From positions 4,185 through 9,968 of the forward strand of contig DJHI01000169.1 of NCBI GenBank assembly GCA_002431715.1: 5,784 nt of DNA. Reading direction: 5' to 3'. The number at the start of each line of letters is the position of its first letter. The stretch's first letter is position 1. Below the pieces are notes generated by a model. The model searched no databases. It was given only the letters and a program-made list of their open reading frames with translations, and was not told the DNA's origin. Source of the DNA: Armatimonadetes bacterium UBA5829. GTDB lineage: Bacteria; Armatimonadota; UBA5829. Shown piece by piece: positions 1 through 4,901 of this stretch. Made by a program: the position numbers and the translations under genes.

Positions 1-1
1 C

Positions 2-151
2 TTCTGCATTTTCTTCGGCCCGACACCAATGAGCCGTGGTAATGAGATTCGGCCTGCAAGCGCTGTCGAAGTCTTCGGAAAGCTGGATGGCGACCCGAAG
101 GAGTTCAAGAAAGTGCACAGCGGTGAGAAGGTAGTTGTCGATAAGGCATAA
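2..151 (+). CDS. Cyclophilin-like fold protein (TM1367/DUF369 type), 3' end only
   Basis: This is the last 49 codons of a gene that begins before the window; the reading frame starts at base 2 and ends at TAA 149-151. The visible tail begins FCIFFGPTPMSRGNEIRPAS and continues with a VEVFGKL strand and a short basic/acidic end. From memory, the 'FFGPTP.S.G.EIRPAS' block followed by a V.V.G strand is characteristic of the small cyclophilin-like beta-barrel proteins related to Thermotoga TM1367 (about 120-130 residues). They share the cyclophilin fold, but prolyl isomerase activity is not established for the group. The methyltransferase start codon lies 25 bp downstream on the same strand with no terminator between, so the two may be co-transcribed. 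The family call is fairly firm; the function is not. Confidence 0.75.
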   Translation, partial: FCIFFGPTPMSRGNEIRPASAVEVFGKLDGDPKEFKKVHSGEKVVVDKA

Positions 152-176
152 TCGAATATGACACGGAAAACAGTCA

Positions 177-950
177 ATGCTTAAAGGAATCGATGTCTTT
201 TCGTCGCTTGCGCAAGACTATGCTCGATATCGCCCAGGATATCCGTCTGAAGTAATGTCTGTTCTTGCAAACGATTGTGGATTGACTCAGGAATCCATCA
301 TTGCGGATATAGGGTCCGGCACCGGCAACTCAGCAAAGCTGTTTCTAGAAGCGGGATATCAAGTAATTGGCGTCGAGCCGAATCGAGAGATGCGTGAATT
401 CGGTGAGCGTCTTCTTGCAGAATATCCTAAATTCATAAGCTTGGAAGGCTCTGCAGAATCTATTCCACTTGATAATAAAAGTATTGATCTGATAATTGTC
501 GGCCAGGCTATTCACTGGTTCGACATTGATCGAGCAAAGGTTGAGTTTCATAGAATTCTCAGACCCGGCGGATGGGTTGCGGTAATGTGGAATGATCGCA
601 GATCGGATGTAACTCTATTCACTAAGGAGTACGAGGCAATAACGAGTAAATTGGCAGCCCTGCATCCATCCCAGTGTAATTCTCGTTCCATATCGTCCGC
701 GCCGGAGTGTATTTTAGATAAATCATCTATTCAGACAGCGAATTTTCCACACACTCAGAGCTTCGATCTTCAAGGACTTCTCGGGCGCGCACGCTCCTCC
801 GGCTTTATTCCGCAGTTCGAAGAACCTTATCACGAAGAAGCAACAGCGCTGATTACTGATTTATTCAGCCGCCATCAGAAGTCGGGGCAGGTTGAATTCC
901 ACTACATCACTCGACTCTATTTCGAACACATATCCGTGGACTGCTTATAA
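177..950 (+). CDS. Class I SAM-dependent methyltransferase (Methyltransf_11/25 type)
   Basis: The 257-residue product is a complete Rossmann-fold methyltransferase. The N-terminal segment FSSLAQDYARYRPGYP (residues 8-23) is typical of the YcgJ/trans-aconitate-methyltransferase-like group. Motif I is ADIGSGTG (43-50), which binds S-adenosylmethionine. E67 in GVEPN, at the end of strand 2, should bind the ribose hydroxyls. SAESIPL (92-98) corresponds to the adenine-contacting loop. GQAIHWFD (109-116) and the RPGGWVAVMW strand (129-138) complete the core. The C-terminal half ends FHYITRLYFEHI, as is usual in the family. The substrate cannot be deduced; annotated relatives are generic small-molecule methyltransferases. 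The ATG at 177 is preceded only by a weak purine tract (CGGAAAA), and an ATG at 158 is out of frame. The gene follows the cyclophilin-like gene by 25 bp. I see no frameshift or missing core motif. Confidence 0.88.
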   Translation: MLKGIDVFSSLAQDYARYRPGYPSEVMSVLANDCGLTQESIIADIGSGTGNSAKLFLEAGYQVIGVEPNREMREFGERLLAEYPKFISLEGSAESIPLDNKSIDLIIVGQAIHWFDIDRAKVEFHRILRPGGWVAVMWNDRRSDVTLFTKEYEAITSKLAALHPSQCNSRSISSAPECILDKSSIQTANFPHTQSFDLQGLLGRARSSGFIPQFEEPYHEEATALITDLFSRHQKSGQVEFHYITRLYFEHISVDCL

Positions 951-1007
951 CTCTGCCGGAAAGGGAATATATAAATCAGATGTGGACAGAAAGAAAGGTG
1001 TATTACG

Positions 1008-1274
1008 ATGAAGCTCAATATACTGGCATTCGGACTGACTTGCGGGTTGATGTGGGGTTTCGGAGTGTTCTTCCTTACTTGGTGGATAATCGCGTTCATG
1101 GGCGTAACGAATGACCCAATAGTGCTCGGATATCTATACAGGGGTTATAATGTCAGCCCAATTGGAAGCGTCATAGGGCTTGCCTGGGCTTTAGCCGATG
1201 GGTTCGTAGGCGGCGTTATCTTCGCTTGGCTGTATAACCTGATCGCGGGCAAATTGCAATCCAGTAATGAATGA
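1008..1274 (+). CDS. Small two-helix membrane protein, 'bacteriophage holin' family by name
   Basis: The 88-residue protein has two strongly hydrophobic segments: about 5-31, ending in the FFLTWWIIAFMG stretch, and about 52-80 (IGSVIGLAWALADGFVGGVIFAWLYNLIAG). They are joined by a polar, Tyr/Gly-rich loop (YLYRGYNVSPIGS) and followed by a short polar tail. This two-helix plan with a GYNVSP.GS loop and a DGFVGG.IFAWLYN second helix matches small chromosomal proteins that databases label bacteriophage holin, as I remember them. There are no phage genes nearby, no endolysin and no dual-start motif, so a lytic role is unsupported; a housekeeping inner-membrane protein is as likely. AAAGG at 994-998 lies 9 nt before the ATG and supports the start. 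It follows the methyltransferase by 57 bp and converges with the ferritin-like gene, with no clear terminator in the 66-bp gap. Confidence 0.75.
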   Translation: MKLNILAFGLTCGLMWGFGVFFLTWWIIAFMGVTNDPIVLGYLYRGYNVSPIGSVIGLAWALADGFVGGVIFAWLYNLIAGKLQSSNE

Positions 1275-1340
1275 ATGCGGCTATAGGCTGTGATTTGGCA
1301 GTTTGCAATTATTGGACGGTGATGACCGCTGCGCCATGTG

Positions 1341-1976
1341 TCAGTGCATTCTGCCCATGCCGGATCTTCCCATATGTCCCATCTCCAACACATGCGCGAA
1401 CATCGTGAAATGCATCCTTGTCTGAAACAGAATAGTGTCAAGAACCTTTTTCGTAGTGTCGTCTTCGGCATTTTTGATCAGCCATTTGTACCTAGGTATC
1501 AGTTCTGCTTCAAGATTCATGCCTATACGATATGCCTCACGTACCGACCCTGACTTCCTCAATGACGGCACTTTTCCATCAGGTGATAAACCATATGCCT
1601 TGAAAAGCTCTTCAATCCATTCGATGTGATCTCTCTCCTGAGGGATTATCATCATATAAGGCATTCTGACATTGAACTTGTCTTCATCTTTGCTGTATTG
1701 CGCCAGTGAAAGCTTTTCGCGTGTCAGAGTCTCTCTGAGTCTATTCACCCATTCCTGATTTTGCGGTTTTGGAAGTGTGTCTGGAACGCTCCCATCCCAG
1801 TTCATGGGATTGTGCCATGGGCCACCGCACATTGGGCAAAAAGTCGCCCCATACCCAGCATTATTGCGCAACATTTTCGCACCGAAACTGTTGTGACCGG
1901 CACGACTGCCAAGTGAGAAACCTATAGCAACGACAACTATGACCACAATCCCAGTAACAACTGCTGCGGTACGCAT
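1341..1976 (-). CDS. Membrane-anchored ferritin-like (DUF2202/rubrerythrin-like) protein with CxxC pair
   Basis: The protein has 211 residues. Residues 4-24 form one hydrophobic segment (signal anchor or uncleaved signal peptide), so the rest is probably outside the cytoplasm. CPMCGG (47-52) is a CxxC knuckle, but no second cysteine pair follows, so a full rubredoxin-type site cannot form within one chain. Residues 78-200 look like a four-helix ferritin-like bundle. Helix 1 has E82/E87 followed by LSLAQY, helix 2 has ExxH (E114, H117), helix 3 has E147 and E156, and helix 4 has TRMH (H189). The missing helix-4 glutamate and the YGLSPDG turn resemble DUF2202 more than classical rubrerythrin. 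The C-terminus, MGHMGRSGMGRMH, is Met/His rich and could bind copper or another soft metal. AAGGA at 1984-1988 supports the start, 7 nt from the ATG. Metal type and reaction are unknown; iron, peroxide or copper handling is inference. Confidence 0.7.
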   Translation of the reverse strand: MRTAAVVTGIVVIVVVAIGFSLGSRAGHNSFGAKMLRNNAGYGATFCPMCGGPWHNPMNWDGSVPDTLPKPQNQEWVNRLRETLTREKLSLAQYSKDEDKFNVRMPYMMIIPQERDHIEWIEELFKAYGLSPDGKVPSLRKSGSVREAYRIGMNLEAELIPRYKWLIKNAEDDTTKKVLDTILFQTRMHFTMFAHVLEMGHMGRSGMGRMH

Positions 1977-1991
1977 CTTACCATCCTTACA

Positions 1992-2009
1992 ATATAATCA
2001 GTATTATAT
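1992..2009 (-). promoter_or_regulatory. Promoter -10 within a perfect inverted repeat, upstream of the ferritin-like gene
   Basis: On the - strand a perfect TATAAT (plus positions 2003-2008) sits 26 bp upstream of the ferritin-like ATG, giving a short leader that contains the AAGGA ribosome site. The -35 is weak: TTGAAT lies 19 bp upstream. The -10 is one arm of a perfect 7-bp inverted repeat, ATATAAT-CAGT-ATTATAT. The other arm gives a TATAAT reading along the + strand (1993-1998). An AT-rich dyad across the -10/start region is a natural repressor site. A Fur/PerR-like regulator is conceivable because the gene is ferritin-like, but the 4-nt centre does not match either consensus. Confidence 0.5.
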
Positions 2010-2068
2010 GATAACCTAATACCCGACATTCAAATCTCGTAACAGCGCCTAATCAATTTCCATCACAA

Positions 2069-2096
2069 GGGAACTATCCGGCTTGACTGCGCGTAA
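2069..2096 (+). promoter_or_regulatory. ECF-sigma-like promoter of sRNA cassette 1 (GGGAAC-N17-CGTAA)
   Basis: GGGAAC at 2069-2074 is followed after exactly 17 bp by CGTAA at 2092-2096. An AAC-containing -35 and a CGT-type -10 at 16-17 bp spacing is the general form of ECF sigma promoters (for example alphaproteobacterial EcfG GGAAC-N16/17-CGTT and Bacillus SigW TGAAAC-N16-CGTA). The same two elements recur with the same spacing in cassette 2. Initiation would fall near 2103-2106. No convincing sigma-70 promoter fits this transcript: TTGACT at 2083 has no -10 at a usable distance. Confidence 0.5.
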
Positions 2097-2102
2097 TAAA
2101 TA

Positions 2103-2190
2103 GCAGAAGCAAGAAACTACCTTCTTCTCCTTTCACCTCCTTTCCCTAAAGTGCCCTGGTCGGAAAACCCGACCAGGGCTATATCTTTAT
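2103..2190 (+). ncRNA. Predicted small RNA 1 with 16S-tail-like anti-Shine-Dalgarno motif
   Basis: The predicted transcript is about 85-90 nt, from just after the ECF-like -10 to the terminator tail. A weak 5' stem can form between AAGAA (2111-2115) and TTCTT (2122-2126). The unpaired middle (2125-2145) is CU-rich, with CTCCTTTC twice (2127-2134 and 2137-2144). TCACCTCCTTTC (2133-2144) equals the anti-Shine-Dalgarno tail of Bacillus-type 16S rRNA. A strong hairpin ends it. This plan (5' hairpin, exposed CU-rich linker, intrinsic terminator) is that of trans-acting sRNAs that cover ribosome binding sites, such as streptococcal csRNAs or rhodobacterial CcsR RNAs. The 5' end is inferred from the promoter and could shift by several nt. 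No expression evidence is available. Confidence 0.5.
2153..2190 (+). terminator. Intrinsic terminator of sRNA 1
   Basis: A perfect 11-bp stem (GCCCTGGTCGG at 2153-2163 with CCGACCAGGGC at 2169-2179) closes an AAAAC loop and is followed by TATATCTTTAT. The tail is only moderately U-rich, but on the opposite strand the stem is followed by ACTTTAGGG with no U tract. The + strand is therefore the likely direction. Confidence 0.7.
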
Positions 2191-2226
2191 ACGCATCTGA
2201 GAAATTGAGTAATATTTTAATCTGTC

Positions 2227-2254
2227 GGGAACGTACCAAATGTATTGTGCGTAA
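2227..2254 (+). promoter_or_regulatory. ECF-sigma-like promoter of sRNA cassette 2 (GGGAAC-N17-CGTAA)
   Basis: GGGAAC at 2227-2232 and CGTAA at 2250-2254 are separated by 17 bp, exactly as in cassette 1, while the spacer sequences differ. Conservation of the two boxes and the distance, but not of the spacer, is what selection on a promoter would leave. Initiation is expected near 2261-2264. Confidence 0.5.
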
Positions 2255-2261
2255 ATAATAG

Positions 2262-2333
2262 TGACAAAGATACTGGTTATCTTTTCTCCTTTCTCCTCCT
2301 TTCCTTGGCCCCGGAATAACCGGGGTTTTTTCT
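2262..2333 (+). ncRNA. Predicted small RNA 2 with CU-rich anti-Shine-Dalgarno motif
   Basis: The predicted transcript is about 70 nt and is a sibling of sRNA 1. Its 5' part can fold into a perfect 7-bp hairpin (AAAGATA at 2266-2272 with TATCTTT at 2278-2284, loop CTGGT). The CU-rich block at 2284-2304 differs from that of sRNA 1 by one base (T for A at its 11th position) and again holds CTCCTTTC twice, 10 nt apart (2286-2293 and 2296-2303). It ends in a terminator hairpin with six U. The RNA would stop about 10 nt before the stop codon of the convergent phosphorylase gene. A role in pairing with mRNA ribosome binding sites is inferred from the motif only. Confidence 0.5.
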
Positions 2334-2335
2334 TG
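2309..2335 (+). terminator. Intrinsic terminator of sRNA 2
   Basis: The 6-bp all-GC stem CCCCGG/CCGGGG (2309-2314 with 2320-2325) with loop AATAA is followed directly by TTTTTTCTT. This is a textbook + strand terminator. Read on the - strand the hairpin is followed by CCAAGG, so it should not stop transcripts of the phosphorylase gene that converges on it. Confidence 0.85.
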
Positions 2336-2343
2336 TACGGTTC

Positions 2344-3645
2344 CTAATAAATCTTTTCGTATATCAGAGGCGGAACTGCTGCAGCATTTGAAAGAATATA
2401 TGCGCTCTTTAGCATTTTTTCCGCCTCCGAAATACTCGATTTATTATTTGTGTGCAATATGGCCAATTGTTCACTCTTCTCGACACGGTCGCCTATCTTC
2501 TTTCTGACGATTATTCCCGCCGCGTGATCTATGCTGTCTTCCTTTCTTGCTCGACCTGCACCGAGTATGGAAGCCGCTTGACCGACGCGGGAGCAGTTTA
2601 TTTCTGATACAATTCCTGATTCTTCACTCATCACTTCTCTGCAATACTTTGCCTGTGGTAAAAGCGATGTGTTTGATGCAATATCGGGATCACCTCGTTG
2701 AGCGGCAATTATCTGCCTGAACTTTTCCAGCGCTTTTCCGCTCTCTAGTGACGTTTTGGCTGCTAATCTGCACTCATTCAAAGACATAAGCTGTTCAGCC
2801 ATGTATAACATTACTGCTGATAGTTCTACACACAACTCTCTGAAATCAGATGGACCGCCGCCTTGAAGTGTATCAATCGCTTCGATAACCTCAAGAGAAT
2901 TACCTACGGCATTTCCCAGGGGCTGGTTCATATCGGTTATCACCGCCCCTACTCTTCGGTCGAGGTTGGTTCCTATCGCGATCATTGTCTCGGAAAGTTC
3001 TCTCGCCCTCGGTAGATCGCCTACAAAGGCTCCAGAGCCTACTTTTACATCGAGCAATATTACGTCACTGGAGCAGGCAATTTTTTTGCTCATGATGCTG
3101 GCAGCGATCAGAGGGATACTCTCAACGGTTGCAGTGACGTCTCGAAGAGCGTATATCTTTTTATCCGCTGGGACAATATCGTGAGTCTGACCGGCTATTG
3201 CAGCCCCTATATTATTGACCTGTTCTATTATCTCTTCTGGAGTAAGAGCGGTGTTGAAATCAGGGATGGATTCGAGCTTATCGAGTGTTCCGCCGGTAAA
3301 ACCGAGACCTCTACCGGACATTTTGGGAACTTTAAGCCCGCAATTGGCAAGAATGGGCACTACTACAAGAGTGGTCTTGTCCCCTACTCCGCCTGTGCTG
3401 TGCTTGTCCACCTTTGTGCCGGTTATCCGTGAAAGATCCAACACAGCGCCGCTTTCTACCATCGCTTTTGTCATGGCCGACGTCTCGGCAAGACTCATGC
3501 CTCGAATAAAAACAGCCATTAAAAAGGCCGACATCTGATAGTCGGTGACCTCGCCTGTGGTATATCCAAGTATAATTCGAGAGATGTCTTCGGCGGCTAA
3601 TTCGCGCCCGTCTCTTTTTGCAGCTATAATGTTGATTGTTCTCAT
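2344..3645 (-). CDS. deoA: Pyrimidine-nucleoside (thymidine) phosphorylase
   Basis: The 433-residue enzyme splits thymidine, and probably uridine or deoxyuridine, with phosphate to give the free base and (deoxy)ribose-1-phosphate in cytoplasmic pyrimidine salvage. An N-terminal helical domain (about 1-65) precedes the glycosyltransferase core. The phosphate loop is KHSTGGVGDK (81-90). The family signature SGRGLGFTGGTLDKLE spans 110-125. ALRDVTATVESIPLIAASIMSKK (166-188) carries R168, S183 and K187, equivalent to base-binding R171/S186/K190 of E. coli DeoA. DVKVGSGAF is at 199-207, and the PYNP C-terminal domain begins near 345 (SGIVSEI; GAGRARKEDSID). Length and wording are closer to Bacillus Pdp (433 residues) than to E. 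coli DeoA (440), so pdp is an equally good symbol. AAGGAG, 10 nt before the ATG, supports the start. It stands alone on its strand, has no terminator of its own and converges on the two predicted sRNAs. Confidence 0.96.
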   Translation of the reverse strand: MRTINIIAAKRDGRELAAEDISRIILGYTTGEVTDYQMSAFLMAVFIRGMSLAETSAMTKAMVESGAVLDLSRITGTKVDKHSTGGVGDKTTLVVVPILANCGLKVPKMSGRGLGFTGGTLDKLESIPDFNTALTPEEIIEQVNNIGAAIAGQTHDIVPADKKIYALRDVTATVESIPLIAASIMSKKIACSSDVILLDVKVGSGAFVGDLPRARELSETMIAIGTNLDRRVGAVITDMNQPLGNAVGNSLEVIEAIDTLQGGGPSDFRELCVELSAVMLYMAEQLMSLNECRLAAKTSLESGKALEKFRQIIAAQRGDPDIASNTSLLPQAKYCREVMSEESGIVSEINCSRVGQAASILGAGRARKEDSIDHAAGIIVRKKIGDRVEKSEQLAILHTNNKSSISEAEKMLKSAYILSNAAAVPPLIYEKIY

Positions 3646-3667
3646 AATCTGCTCGCTCCTTACTCTG

Positions 3668-3695
3668 ATTTTATCAATATGCAGGATTGAGTCAA
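3668..3695 (-). promoter_or_regulatory. Sigma-70-type promoter of the phosphorylase gene
   Basis: On the - strand TTGACT (plus 3690-3695) and TAAAAT (plus 3668-3673) are separated by 16 bp. Both are 5 of 6 matches to the consensus, and TGA directly before the -10 gives an extended -10. The start site would be near 3661, so little leader lies ahead of the AAGGAG site at 3656-3661; the ribosome site falls at the very 5' end of the mRNA. Confidence 0.65.
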
Positions 3696-3710
3696 GACTT
3701 GAAAGAAAGA

Positions 3711-4370
3711 ATGAGTATGCGTTTCATTCTGTTGTGCCTAATATTCTTATTAATGGCGGTGCCTGCAATAGCACAGAGCCCTGTTCCTCAGGAATCGATG
3801 ACCGCGCTTCAGGAGATTTTAGGCGCTACTCGCGATATGCTCTGGGACAAAAATGACGAGTTCTGGCACAGAGGCGAGTTTGAACGCTGTATAGCGACCA
3901 TGCGGCTTATCACCAGGATCGACCCTCACGATATGGAAGCGTATGACGACGGCGCATGGCTGATGCAAAATCAGCTTAGAGATGATGAGGCCGAGGTCTT
4001 TCTTAAAGAGGGACTGGCTAACAACCCGGACAATTACTACATGTATTTCTGCCTGGGCTATTATTATTACATCCATGAAAGATTCGATGAGGCTATAGAT
4101 TGTCTATCCGTAGCCACTACTTTCAATCCGCCAATGGTCTCCTGGCATACTCTCGCTCACGCATATGAGAGCGCCGGATATATAGACTCAGCATTGAATA
4201 TATGGGCACTCAGATGCCAGGTCGATCCCGACAATCAGATCCCGCCGATGCAGATAGAGCGAATATTAAGCGGCGACGAGCCGTCGGGAATCCCTCAAAT
4301 GATGTCGAAATCCAGAGAAGAACGAAAGGTAAGAGCTAAGACTAAGTCCGAAGGTTCGGAAGTCCGATAG
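3711..4370 (+). CDS. Secreted TPR-repeat protein
   Basis: From this start the product is 219 residues. MSMRFILLCLIFLLMAVPAIA is a clear signal peptide with likely cleavage after AIA (about residue 21), so the protein should act outside the cytoplasm. About four tetratricopeptide-like repeats follow: roughly 42-74 (FWHRGEFERCIATMRLITRIDP), 76-106 (AYDDGAWLMQNQLRDDEAE), 109-142 (CLGYYYYIHERFDEAIDCLSVATTFNP) and 144-174 (HTLAHAYESAGYIDSALNIW). The last 20 or so residues are highly charged. TPRs mediate protein contacts; the partner is unknown. An upstream in-frame TTG (3687) would add eight polar residues before the signal peptide. I prefer ATG 3711, with a GAAAG tract 5 nt away; ATG 3717 is equally consistent with the signal peptide. 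The gene is divergent from the phosphorylase gene and ends 12 bp from the convergent DUF6125-like gene. Confidence 0.82.
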   Translation: MSMRFILLCLIFLLMAVPAIAQSPVPQESMTALQEILGATRDMLWDKNDEFWHRGEFERCIATMRLITRIDPHDMEAYDDGAWLMQNQLRDDEAEVFLKEGLANNPDNYYMYFCLGYYYYIHERFDEAIDCLSVATTFNPPMVSWHTLAHAYESAGYIDSALNIWALRCQVDPDNQIPPMQIERILSGDEPSGIPQMMSKSREERKVRAKTKSEGSEVR

Positions 4371-4382
4371 TTTGAAATACTT

Positions 4383-4901
4383 TCAGACCTCTCCTTGCTC
4401 ATCATTCAACTGGCGAAATACCAGTCGACAGCATTCGCTGTTGTCCGACTCGACACAGAGCCTGGAACACAACTGGAATTCCGCGTCAGGGGCAAGCTCT
4501 TTAGTCCAACCGGAAAATTCTTTTACGCATATCCGGTCTGCAATAGACTCGCTGAGATGTGTCCTGTCGCTGCTCTTTAAAACCTCATACCATGGGCACA
4601 TTTTGACTATAAAGCGCACCTCATCGCCCGATGTCTCCATATCAAAATCGTAGCCCTCAGCGGTCAATTTGAATGAAAATCCCAATTGTATCGCTTGAAG
4701 CGAGCCACCCTCGATATCCAGAAGCTTTGCCGCTTCTCTTGCCTGGACTTTGGGCATAATCTCCCAAACGGCCTCATCTAAATCCATCGCCTCAGCCAGT
4801 CCGTGCCGGCCTTCAGCTTTTACGAACCACAAACCATCAACTGCAAAATAAGACCTCTTTAGAAAGGCGGCTATTTGCGCATCTGTGAAAGTTTCGTTCA
4901 T
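4383..4901 (-). CDS. DUF6125-like protein (related to L-2-amino-thiazoline-4-carboxylate hydrolase family)
   Basis: The 172-residue soluble protein has no signal peptide. The opening (FTDAQIAAFLKRSYFAVDGLWF, then LDEAVWEIMPKVQAREAAKLL) and the later CPWYE (102-106), H115, ICVKEF (124-129), SGW (130-132) and SRLC (146-149) match my recollection of DUF6125. That family is often labelled 'cytosolic protein' and resembles the ATC hydrolase family, which shares the Cys-Pro-Trp/Phe-Tyr and IC...LC pattern. Conserved Cys, His and Glu suggest a ligand- or metal-binding pocket, but no reaction is known for this group. Here C157-C158 replace the single cysteine I would expect near the end. The start codon overlaps the stop of the upstream PEP-CTERM gene (ATGA), with AAGGGG immediately ahead, so translation is probably coupled to that gene. 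Confidence 0.72.
   Translation of the reverse strand: MNETFTDAQIAAFLKRSYFAVDGLWFVKAEGRHGLAEAMDLDEAVWEIMPKVQAREAAKLLDIEGGSLQAIQLGFSFKLTAEGYDFDMETSGDEVRFIVKMCPWYEVLKSSDRTHLSESIADRICVKEFSGWTKELAPDAEFQLCSRLCVESDNSECCRLVFRQLNDEQGEV

Larger units (their letters stand above)
2050..2335 (+). repeat. Two diverged tandem copies of a promoter-CU block-terminator cassette
   Basis: This 286-bp stretch has no convincing ORF and is built from two related units offset by 156-162 bp. Matching blocks are TAAT(C/A) followed by a T-rich run (2050/2210), GGGAAC (2069/2227), GCGTAA..AATAG-like 13-mers (2091-2103/2249-2261, 11 of 13 identical), a 21-nt pyrimidine block (2125-2145/2284-2304, 20 of 21 identical), and a GC hairpin with a U-containing tail (2153/2309). 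Sequence between these blocks and the hairpin stems themselves have diverged. Order and spacing are kept, which suggests an old duplication under selection for those elements. Confidence 0.7.

Noticed and set aside
1252..1310. AATTGCAA and TTGCAATT as a stem between the holin-like and ferritin-like genes.
   Set aside because: It has 8 bp with only one GC-type half on each side, a loop of more than 40 nt and a largely self-palindromic core; it is probably chance and has no U tail.
2083..2102. TTGACT followed by an AT-rich TAATAAATA as a sigma-70 promoter for sRNA 1.
   Set aside because: The AT-rich element is only 5-8 bp from TTGACT, far short of 16-18 bp, and the arrangement is not repeated in cassette 2, unlike GGGAAC-N17-CGTAA.
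2125..2145. On the - strand the two CU blocks read as perfect Shine-Dalgarno sequences (AAAGGAGGTGA and AAAGGAGGAGA), as if ahead of small genes.
   Set aside because: No ATG, GTG or TTG lies 4-12 nt downstream of either on the - strand; the frames that follow are very short or lack a start. The U-tailed terminators lie on the + strand.
3181..3538. Open frames of 80-107 codons on the + strand inside the phosphorylase gene.
   Set aside because: They lie opposite strongly conserved catalytic segments (KHSTGG, SGRGLGFTGG) and have no ribosome site or recognisable protein features.
4348..4359. CCGAAGGTTCGG near the end of the TPR gene as a terminator.
   Set aside because: Its stem is very short with a 2-nt centre, it lies inside coding sequence and it is not followed by a U tract in either direction.
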